The notes under the pieces were generated by a model. The model made no database searches. It saw only the letters and a program-made list of their open reading frames with translations, and was not told the DNA's origin. A program made the translations under genes and the position numbers. Below are positions 52,810-63,197 of a stretch of 64,000 bases of DNA, one piece after another. Origin of the DNA: Synchiropus splendidus (Eukaryota; Chordata; Actinopteri; Syngnathiformes; Callionymidae); the NCBI RefSeq assembly GCF_027744825.2, contig NC_071339.1, positions 25,111,501-25,175,500 of the forward strand, in the 5' to 3' direction. Positions within the stretch are counted from its first letter, which is position 1. Every line of letters starts with the position of its first letter.

Positions 52810-54563
52810 TCCGTCAAAGTTATGGCACAATGCATAAAACGCGTTTTCAACCTGAGACAAGGTGGGTTCCGGAACGCCAAACAGAAAAATGTTGATAACT
52901 TTCGAAAAACACTTCAGACAGATTAGATTTGATGTGCAACTATTAGAAAGACCCTGTTTGTCATAGTGGGAGCTGAAAATTTCATGTTCTGATGCTTCCC
53001 TGCAAAGTTAAGGAACAATGCAGAAAACGCGTTTTCAGCCTGCGATGAGGTGGGTTCCGGAACGCCAAACTTAAAAACGTTGATAACTTTGGAAAAACAC
53101 TTCAGACAGCTTAGATTTGATGTGCAACTACTAGAAAGACCCTTTCTGCTACAGTGGGAGGTTAAAATTTCATGTTCTGAAGCTTCCCTGCAAAGTTATG
53201 GCACAATGCAGAAAACGCGTTTTCAGCCCGAGATAATGTGGGTTCCGGAGCGGCAAACGTAAAAATGTTGATAACTTTGGAAAAACATATCAGAAAGCTT
53301 AGATTTGATGTGCAACTAATAGAAAGAACCTTTCTGCTATCGTGGGAGCTCAAAATTTCATGTTCTGAAGCTTCCCTGGAAAGTTATGGGACAATGCAGA
53401 AAATGCATTTTCATCCTGAGATAAGGTCGATTCCTGAATGCCAAACATAAAAATGTTGATAACTTTGGAAAAAACATTTCAGACAGCTTAGATTTGATGT
53501 GCAACTACTAGAAAGACCCTTTCTGCTATAGTGGGAGGTGAAAATTTCATGTTCTGAAGCTTCCTGCAAAGTTATGGCACAATGCAGAAAACGCGTTTTC
53601 AGCCTGAGATAAGGTGGGTTCCGGAACGCCAAACATAAAAATGTTGATAACTTTGGAAAAAACATTTCAGACAGCTTAGATTTGATGTGCAACTACTAGA
53701 AAGACCCTTTCTGCTATAGTGGGAGGTGAAAATTTCATGTTCTGAAGCTTCCTGCAAAGTTATGGCACAATGCAGAAAACGCGTTTTCAGCCTGAGATAA
53801 GGTGGGTTCCGGAACGCCAAACATAAAAATGTTGATAACTTTCGAAAAACACTTCAGACAGCTTATATTTCATGTGCAACTACGAGAAATACCCTTTCTG
53901 CTATAGTGGGAGGTGAAAATTTCATGTTCTGAAGCTTCCATGCAAAGTTATGGCACAATGCAGAAAAGGCGTTTTCAGCCTGAGATAAGGTGGGTTCCGG
54001 AACGCCAAACATAAAATTGTTGATAACTTTCGAAAAACACTTCAGACAGATTAGATTTGATGTGCAACTATTAGAAAGACCCTGTTTGTCATAGTGGGAG
54101 TTGAAAATTTCATGTTCTGATGCTTCCCTGCAAAGTTAAGGAACAATGCAGAAAACGCGTTTTCAGCCTGAAAAAAGGTGGGTTCCGGAACGCCAAACAT
54201 AAAAATGTTGATCACTTTGGGAAACCACTTCAGACAGCTTAGATTTGATGTGCAACTACAAGAAAGACCCTTTATGCTATTGTGGGAGGTTAAAATTTCA
54301 TGATATAAAGATTCCCAGCAAAGTTATGGCACAATGCAGAAAACGCGTTTTCAGCCAGAGGTAATGTGGGTTCCGGAGCGCCAAATGTAAAAATGTTGAT
54401 AACTTTGGAAAAACACTTCAGAGAGCTTAGATTTGATGTGCAACGACAAGAAAGACCCTTTATGCCATTGTGGGAGGTTAAAATTTCATGTTCTAAATAT
54501 TCCCAGCAAAGTTATGGCACAAAGCAGAAAACGCGTTTTCAGCCAGAGATGAGGTGGGTTCCG

Positions 54564-55595
54564 GAACGCCAAACATAAAAATGTTGATAACTTTGGAAAA
54601 ACACTTCAGATAGCTTAGATTTGATGTGCAAATACAAGAAAGACCCTTTATGCTATTGTGGGAGGTAAAAATTTCATGTTCTAAAGATTCCCAGCAAAGT
54701 TATGGCACAATGCAGAAAACACGTTTTCAGCCTGAGATAAGGTGGGTTCCGGAATGCCAAACATAAAAATGTTGATAACTTTGGAAAAACACTTCAGACA
54801 GCTTATATTTCATGTGCAACTACGAGAAAGACCCTTTCTGCTATAGTGGGAGGTGAAAATTTCATGTTCTGAAGCTTCCCTGCAAAGTTATGGCACAATG
54901 CAGAAAAAGCCTTTTCAGCCTGAAAAAAGGTGGGTTCCGGAACGCCAAACATAAAAATGTTGATAACTTTGGAAAAAACATTTCAGACAGCTTAGATTTG
55001 ATGTGCAACTACTCGAAAGACCCTTTCTGCTGTAGTGGGAGGTGAAAATTTCATGTTCTGAAGCTTCCTGCAAAGTTATGGCACAATGCAAAAAACGCGT
55101 TTTCAGCCTGAGTTAAGGTGGGTTCCGGAACGCCAAACATAAAAATGTTGATAACTTTGGAAAAAACATTTCAGACAGCTTAGATTTGATGTACAACTAC
55201 TAGAAAGACCCTTTCATCTATAGTGGGACGTGAAAATTTCATGTTGTGAAGCTTCCTGCAAAGTTATGGCAAAATGCAGAAAACGCGTTTTCAGCCTCAG
55301 ATAAGGTGGGTTCCGGAACGCCAAACGTAAAAACGTTGATAACTTTGGAAAAACACTCCAGACAGCTTCGATTTGATGTGCAACTACAAGAAAGACCCTT
55401 TATGCTATTGTGGGAGGTCAAACTTTCATGTTCTGAAGCTTTCCTTCAAAGTTATGGCACAATGCTGAAAACGCGTTTTCAGCCTGAGACAAGGTGGGTT
55501 CCGGAACTTCAAACATAAAAATGTTGATAACTTTGGAAAAACACTTCAGACAGCTTAGATTTGATTTCCAACTACTAGTAAGACCCTTTCTGCTA
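54564..55595 (+). repeat. Left member of a 1,316-bp (7-monomer) spaced repeat
   Basis: This 1,032-bp stretch recurs at 55,880-56,911 with offset 7 x 188. It includes the aatacaagaaagaccctttatg, aaagattcccagc, gaaaaagccttttcagcc, acaaacgtaaaaacg-type and aacttcaaacataaaaatg monomers. Edges: 54563 (g) against 55879 (a), and 55596 (c) against 56912 (t). I saw no internal difference. Confidence 0.87.
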
Positions 55596-55879
55596 CAGTG
55601 GGAGGTTAAAATTTCATGTTCTGAAGCTTCCCTGCAAAGTTATGGCACAATGCAGAAAACGCGTTTTCAGCCTGACATAAGGTGGGTTCCGGAACGCCAA
55701 ACATAAAAATGTTGATAACTTTGGAAAAACACTTTAGACAGCTTATATTTCATGTGCAACTACGAGAAAGACCCTATCTGCTACAGTGGGAGCTGAAAAT
55801 TTCATGTTCTGAAGCTTCCCTGCAAAGTTATGGCACAATGCAGGAAACGCGTTTTCAGCCCGAGATTAGGTGGGTTCCA

Positions 55880-56911
55880 GAACGCCAAACATAAAAATGT
55901 TGATAACTTTGGAAAAACACTTCAGATAGCTTAGATTTGATGTGCAAATACAAGAAAGACCCTTTATGCTATTGTGGGAGGTAAAAATTTCATGTTCTAA
56001 AGATTCCCAGCAAAGTTATGGCACAATGCAGAAAACACGTTTTCAGCCTGAGATAAGGTGGGTTCCGGAATGCCAAACATAAAAATGTTGATAACTTTGG
56101 AAAAACACTTCAGACAGCTTATATTTCATGTGCAACTACGAGAAAGACCCTTTCTGCTATAGTGGGAGGTGAAAATTTCATGTTCTGAAGCTTCCCTGCA
56201 AAGTTATGGCACAATGCAGAAAAAGCCTTTTCAGCCTGAAAAAAGGTGGGTTCCGGAACGCCAAACATAAAAATGTTGATAACTTTGGAAAAAACATTTC
56301 AGACAGCTTAGATTTGATGTGCAACTACTCGAAAGACCCTTTCTGCTGTAGTGGGAGGTGAAAATTTCATGTTCTGAAGCTTCCTGCAAAGTTATGGCAC
56401 AATGCAAAAAACGCGTTTTCAGCCTGAGTTAAGGTGGGTTCCGGAACGCCAAACATAAAAATGTTGATAACTTTGGAAAAAACATTTCAGACAGCTTAGA
56501 TTTGATGTACAACTACTAGAAAGACCCTTTCATCTATAGTGGGACGTGAAAATTTCATGTTGTGAAGCTTCCTGCAAAGTTATGGCAAAATGCAGAAAAC
56601 GCGTTTTCAGCCTCAGATAAGGTGGGTTCCGGAACGCCAAACGTAAAAACGTTGATAACTTTGGAAAAACACTCCAGACAGCTTCGATTTGATGTGCAAC
56701 TACAAGAAAGACCCTTTATGCTATTGTGGGAGGTCAAACTTTCATGTTCTGAAGCTTTCCTTCAAAGTTATGGCACAATGCTGAAAACGCGTTTTCAGCC
56801 TGAGACAAGGTGGGTTCCGGAACTTCAAACATAAAAATGTTGATAACTTTGGAAAAACACTTCAGACAGCTTAGATTTGATTTCCAACTACTAGTAAGAC
56901 CCTTTCTGCTA
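55880..56911 (+). repeat. Right member of the 1,316-bp spaced repeat
   Basis: The copy starts after 284 bp that follow the ancestral P1 order (10.07-10.35 kb). At 56,912 it passes into gtgggaggcgaacatttc sequence matching about 11,010 of P1. It is therefore bounded on the right by a different junction from the one expected for a simple tandem duplication, implying duplication plus a later exchange or deletion. Confidence 0.83.
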
Positions 56912-59900
56912 TAGTGGGAGGCGAACATTTCATGTTCTGAAGCATCCCTGCAAAGTTATGCAACAATGCAGGAAACGCGTTTTCAGCCTGAGATTAGGTG
57001 GGTTCCAGAACGCCAAACATAAAAATGTTGATAACTTTGGAAAAACACTTCAGACAGCTTAGATTTGATGTGAAACTACTAGAAAGACCCTTTTAGCTAC
57101 AGTGGGAGGTGAAAATTTCATGTTCTGAAGCTTCCCTGCAAAGTTATGCCACAATGCAGGAAATGCGTTTTCAGCCTGAGATAAGGTCGATTCCGAAACG
57201 CCAAACATAAAAATATTGATAACTTTGGAAAAACACTTCAGACAGCTTAGATTTGATGTGCAACTACTAGAAAGACCCTTTCTGCCATGGTGGGATGTTA
57301 AAATTTCATGTTCTGAAGCTTCCCTGCAAAGTTATGGCAAAATATGTAAAACGCGTTTTCAGGCTGAGATAAGGTGGGTTCCGGAACGCCAAACATAATA
57401 ATGTTGATAACTTCAGAAAAACACTTCAAGACAGCTTAGATTTTATGTGCAACTTCTCGAATGACCTTTTCTGCTATAGTGGGAAGTTAAAATTTCATGT
57501 TCTGAAGCTTCCCTGCAAAGTTATGGCACAATGCAGAAAATGCGTTTTCATCCGGAGATAAGTTCGCTTCCGAAACGCCAAAAATAAAAATGTTGATAAC
57601 TTTGGAAAAACACTTTCGACAGTTTAGATTTGATGTGCAACTACTAGAAAGACCCTTTCTGCTATAGTGGGAGGTTAAAATTTCATGTTCTGAAGCTTCC
57701 CTGCAAAGTTACGGCACAATGCAGAAAACGCGTTTTCAGCCTGAGATAAGGTGGGTTACAGAACGCCAAACATAAAAATGTTGATAACTTTGGAAAAACA
57801 CTTCAGACAGCTTAGATTTGATGTGCAACTACTAGAAAGACCCTTTCTGCCATAGTGGGATGTTAAAATTTCATGTTCTGAAGCTTTCCTGCAAAGTTAT
57901 GGCACCATGCGTAAAACGCGTTTACAGCCTGAGATAAGGTCGATTCCGGAACGCCAAACATTAAAATGTGGATAACTTTGGAAAAACACTTCAGACAGCT
58001 TAGATTTGATGTACAACTACTAGAAAGACCTTTTCTGCTATAGTGCAAGTTTAAAATTTCATGTTCTGAAGCTTCTTTGCAAAGTTATGGCACAATGCAG
58101 AAAACGCGTTTTCAGCCTGAGATAAGGTCGATTCCGGTACACCAAACATAAAAATATTGATAACTTTGGAAAAACACTTCAGACAGCTTAGCTTTGATGT
58201 GCAACTACTAGAAAGTCCCTTTCTGCTATAGTGGGAGTTGAAAATTCGATGTTCTGAAGCTTCCCTGCAAATTTATGGAACAATGCGTTAAACGCGTTTT
58301 CAGCCTGAGATAAGGTTGATTCAGGAACGCCAAACATAAAAAAGTTGATAACTTTTGAAATACACTTCAGACAGCTTAGATTTGATGTGCAAGTACTAGA
58401 AAGACCCTTTCTGCTATAGTGGGAGGTGAAAATTTCATGTTCTGAAGCTTCCCTGCAAAGTTATGGCACAATGGAGGAAACGCGATTTCAGCCTGAGATA
58501 AGGTGGGTTCCGGAACGCCAAACATAAAAATGTTGATAACTTTGGAAAAACACTTCAGACAGCTTAGATTTGATGTGCAACTACAAGACAGACCCTTTCT
58601 GCAATAGCGGGAGGTTAAAATATCATATTCTGAAGCTTCCCTGCAAAGTTATGGCACAATGCAGAAAACGCGTTTTCAGCCTGAGATAAGGGGGGTTCCA
58701 GAACGCCAAATATAAAAATGTTGATAACTTTGGAAAAACATTTAAGACAGCTTAGATTTGATGTGCAACTATTAGAAAGACCCTTTCTGCCATTGTGGGA
58801 GGTGAAAATTTGATGTTCTGAAGCTTCCCTGCAAAGTTATGGCACAATGTGTAAAATGCGTTTTCAGCCTGAGAAAAGGTCGATTCAGGAACACCAAACA
58901 TAAAAATGTTGAAAACTTTCGAAAAACACTTCAGACAGCTTAGATTTGATGTGCAACTACGAGAAAGACCCTTTCTACTATAGCGGCAGGTAGAAATTTC
59001 ATGTTCTGAGGCATCCCTGCAAAGTTATGGCACAATGCAAAAAATACGTTTTCAGACTGAGATAAGGTGGGGTCCAGAACGCCAAACATAAAAATGTTGA
59101 TAATTTTGGAAAAACACTTCAGACAGCTTAGATTTGATCTGCAACTACTAGAAAGACCCTTTCTGCCATTGTGGGAGGTGAAAATTTCATGTTCTGAAGC
59201 TTCCCTGCAAAGTTATGGCACAATGGAGAAAACGCGTTTTCAGCCTGAGATGAGGTTGATTTCAGAACGCCAAACATAAAAATGTTGAGAACTTTGGAAG
59301 AACACTTCAGACAGCTAAGATTTGATGTGCAACTACTAGAAAGACATATTCTGCTATACTGGGATGTGGAAACTTCATGTTCTGAAGCTTCCCTGCAAAG
59401 TTATGGCACAATGCAGAAAACACGTTTTCAGCCTGAGATATGGTTGATTCCGGAACGCCAAACATAAGAATGTTGATAACTTTGGACAAACACTTCAGAC
59501 AGCGTAGATTTGATCTGCAACTATGAGAAAGACCCTTTCAGCTATGGTGGGAGGTGAACATTTCATGTTCTGAAGCTTCCCTGCAATGTTATGGCACAAT
59601 GCAGAAAACACGTTTTCAGCCTGAGATAAGGTGGATTCCGGAACGCCAAACATAAAAATGTTGATAACTTTGGAAAAACACTTCAGACAGCTTAGATTTG
59701 ATGTGCAACTACGAGAAAGACCCTTTCTGCTATAGTGGGATATGAAAATTTCATGTTCTGAAGCTTCCCTGCAAAGTTATGGCACAATGCAGAAAACGGG
59801 TGTTCAGCCTGAGATAAGGTGGGTTCCGGAACGCCAAACATAAAAGTGTTAATAACTTTGGAAAAACACTTCAGACAGCTTAGATTTGATATGCAACTAC

Positions 59901-61957
59901 TATAAAGACCTTTTCTGTTGTTGTGGAACTTTAAAATGTCATTTTCTGATGCATCCCTGCAAAGTTATGGCACAATGCAGAAAACGGATGTTCAGCCTGA
60001 GATAGGGTTGATTCCGGAACGTAAAACATAAAAATGTTGATGACTTTGGAAAGCCACTTCAGACAGCTTAGATTTGATGTGCAACTACTAGAAAGACCCT
60101 TTCTGCTATAGTGGGATGTTAAAATTTCATGCTCTGAAGCTTCCATGCAATGTTATGGCACAATGCAGAAAACGCGTTTTCAGCCTGAGATGAGGTTGAT
60201 TTCAGAACACCAAACATAAAAATGTTGAGAACTTTGGAAATACACTTCAGACAGCTAAGATTTGATGTGCAACTACTAGAAAGACATATTCTGCTATACT
60301 GTGATGTGGAAATTTCATGTTCTGAAGCTTCCCTGCAAAGTTATGGCACAATGCAGAAAACACGTTTTCAGCCTGAGATATGGTTGATTCCGGAACGCCA
60401 AACATAAGAATGTTGATAACTTTGGACAAACACTTCAGACAGTGAAGATTTGATCTGCAACTACGAGAAAGACCCTTTCTGCTATAGTAGGATATGAAAA
60501 TTTCATGTTCTGAAGTTTCCCTGCAAAGTTATGGCAGAATGCGTAAATCGTGTTTTCAGCCTGAGTTAAGGTCGACTCCGGAACGCCAAACATAAAAGTG
60601 TTGATAACTTTGGAAAAACACTTCAAACAGCTTCGATCTGATGTGCAACTACTAGAAAGACACTTTATGCTGCAGTGGGAGGCGAAAATTTCATGTTCTG
60701 AAGCTTCCCTGCAAAGTTATGGCACAATGCAGAAAACACGTTTTCAGCCTCACATAAGGTCAATTCCGGAACGCCAAACATAAAAATGTTGATAACTTCG
60801 GAAAAACACTTCAGACAGCTGAGATTTGATGTGTAAGTACTAGAAAGACCCTTTCAGCTATAGTGGGAGGAGAACATTTCATGTTCTGAGGCTTCCCTGC
60901 AAAGTTATGGCACAATGCAGAAAACGCGTTTTCAGCATGAGACAAGGTCAATTCCGGAACGCCAAACATAAAAATATGATAACTTTGGAAATACACTTCA
61001 GACAGCTTAGATTTGTTTTGCAACTACTAGAAAGACCCTGTTTTGCTATAGTGGGAGTTGAAAATTTAATATTCTGCTTTTTTCCTGCAAAGTTATGGCA
61101 CAATGCAGAGTACGCCTTTTTCAGCCTGAGATAAGGTTGATTCCGGAATGCCAAACATAAGAATGTTCATAACTTTGGAAAAACACTTCAAACAGCTTAG
61201 ATTTGATGTGCAACTATTAGAAAGACCCTTTCTGCTATAGTGGGATGTTAAAATTTCATGTTCTGAAGCTTCCCTGCAAAGTTATGGCACATTGCAGAAA
61301 ACGCGTTTTCAGCCTGAGATAAGGTCGATTCAGGAACGCCAAACATAAAAATGTTGATAACTTTGGAAAAACACTTCAGACAGCTTAGATTTGACGTGCA
61401 AGTACTAGAAAGACCTTTTCTGCTATAGTGGGATTTGAAAATGTCATGTTCTGAAGCTTTCCTCCAAAGGTATGGCACAAAGCAGAAAACACGCTTACAG
61501 AGTGAGATAAGGTGGGTTCCGGAACGCCAAACATAAAAATGTTGATAACTTTGGAAAAACACTTCAGACAGCTTAGATTTGATGTGCAGCTGCTAGAAAG
61601 ACCCTTTCTGCTATAGTGGGAGGTTAAAATTTCATGTTCTGAAGCTTCCCTGCAAAGTTATGGCACAATGCAGAAAAGGTGTTTTCAGCCTGAGGTAATG
61701 TGGGTTCCGGAGCGCCAAACATAAAAATGTTGATAACTTTCGAAAAACACTTCAGACAGCTTAGATTTGATGTGCAACTACAAGAAAGACCCTTTATGCT
61801 ATTGTGGGAGGTTAAAATTTCATGTTCTAAAGATTCCCATCAAAGTTATGGCACAAAGCAGAAAACACGTTTTCAGCCAGAGATAAGGTGGGTTCCGGAA
61901 CGCCAAACATAAAAATGTTGATAACTTTGGAAAAACACTTCAAATAGCTTAGATTTT

Positions 61958-62139
61958 GTGACCAGCAATGACAGGCAGTGGTCGGCATTCACAGATCACA
62001 ACCAGTTCAGCCATTCATAATCGGTGGCCGATTGATTGGAATATCCCTGTAAAAATCAATATATTATCCGCATCGTTTTACAAGCCGCAGGGTTCAGACC
62101 GCGAGAAAAAAGTAGCGGCTTATAGTCCGGAAATTACGG
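61958..62139 (+). mobile_element. 182-bp non-satellite insert, copy 1, possible short non-autonomous transposon
   Basis: The satellite runs to agcttagatttt, is replaced by unrelated sequence starting gtgaccagcaatgacagg and ending ttatagtccggaaattacgg, and resumes as tatatttcatgtgcagctac. The left flank tagatttt (61,950-61,957) and right flank tatatttc (62,140-62,147) cover the same monomer positions and match at 6 of 8 bases, like an 8-bp target-site duplication. Insert plus 8 bp is 190, exactly the excess of this 378-bp composite monomer over 188. No clear terminal inverted repeats were found. The right end resembles, from memory only, the ends of short transposon-like repeats in animal genomes. 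A 60-codon frame is open through it, with no recognised protein. Confidence 0.6.
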
Positions 62140-62206
62140 TATATTTCATGTGCAGCTACGAGAAAGACCCTTTCTGCTATAGTGGGAGGTGAAAATTTCA
62201 TGTTCT

Positions 62207-62278
62207 GAAGCTTCCCTGCAAAGTTATGGCACAATGCAGAAAACGCGTTTTCAGCCTGAGATAAGGTGGGTTCCGGAA
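62207..62278. other. Three conserved palindromes of the monomer, example copy
   Basis: The right half of the monomer carries three perfect palindromes, shown here in one near-consensus copy: gaagcttc at 62207-62214, aaaacgcgtttt at 62240-62251 and ttccggaa at 62271-62278. Their centres are 35 and 29 bp apart. The same three recur at the same places in most monomers of the window. They contain HindIII (aagctt), MluI (acgcgt) and BspEI (tccgga) sites. Such dyads can be protein-binding sites or cruciform elements, but no known binding protein is implied. None of the versions read matches the mammalian CENP-B box. Confidence 0.85.
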
Positions 62279-63197
62279 CGCCAAACATAAAAATGTTGAT
62301 AACTTTCGAAAAAAACTTCAGACAGATTAGATTTGATGAGCAACTATTAGAAAGACCATGTTTGTCATAGTGGGAGTTGAAAATTTCATGTTCTGATGCT
62401 TCCCTGCAAAGTTAAGGAACAATGCAGAAAACGCGTTTTCAGCCTGAGATAAGGTGGGTTCCGGAACACCAAACTTAAAAATGTTGATAACTTTGGAAAA
62501 ACACTTCAGACAGCTTAGATTTGATGTGCAAGTAATAGAAAGACCCTTTCTGCTACAGTGGGAGGTTAAAATTTCATGTTCTGAAGCTTCCCTGCAAAGT
62601 TGTGGCACAATGCAGAAAACGCCTTTTCAGCCTGAGAAAAGGTGGGTTCCGGAACGCCAAACATAAAAATGTTGATAACTTTGGGAAACCACTTCAGACA
62701 GCGTAGATTTGATGTGCAACTACAAGAAAGACCCTTTATGCTATTGTGGGAGGTTAAAATTTCATGTTCTAAAGATTCCCAGCAAAGTTATGGCACAAAG
62801 CAGAAAATGCGTTTTCTGCCAGAGATAAGGTGGGTTCCGGAACGCCAAACATAAAAATGTTGATAACTTTGGAAAAAACATTTCAGACAGATTAGATTTG
62901 ATGTGCAACTACTCGAAAGACCCTTTCTGCTGTAGTGGGAGGTGAAAATTTCATGTTCTGAAGCTTCCTGCAAAGTTATGGCACAATGCAAAAAACGCGT
63001 TTTCAGCCTGAGATAAGGTGAGTTCCGGAACGCCAGACATAAAAATGTTGATAACTTTGGAAAAACACTTCAGACAGCTTAGATTTGATGTGCAACTACT
63101 AGAAAGACCCTTTCTGCGATAGTGGGAGGTGAACATTTCATGTTCTGAAGCTTCCCTGCAAAGTTATGGCACACAACAGAAAACGCGTTTTCAGCCT

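Larger units (their letters stand above)
49920..60830 (+). repeat. Segmental block P2, paralogue of 3.3-16.0 kb
   Basis: Same monomer series as P1, beginning with the tgttcttaagcttccc, gttgtggcac and cctgacaaaagg monomer (49,938 on, matching 3,281) and ending near the cttcgatctgatgtgcaac and agacactttatgctg monomer (60,620-60,670, matching 15,845-15,895). Relative to P1 it lacks six monomers after 3.4 kb, has one extra near 51.2 kb, and has its own dimer and 1,316-bp-spaced duplications. It contains no genes. Confidence 0.85.
61880..63197 (+). repeat. Copy A of a 1,318-bp unit carrying the foreign insert
   Basis: The unit consists of one 378-bp composite monomer (61,912-62,289) and five ordinary monomers (5 x 188 + 378 = 1,318). 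It recurs from 63,198 to the window edge with constant offset. The left edge is cagccag against cagcctg at 61,879 and 63,197. The copies differ at scattered bases, for example gaccatgtttg against gaccctgtttg and gttgtggcac against gttatggcac. Confidence 0.88.

Noticed and set aside
61958..62139. The insert as a strongly diverged satellite monomer, since it is almost one monomer long.
   Set aside because: Apart from the flanking 8 bp it shares no landmark with the monomer, and its base composition and CpG content differ.
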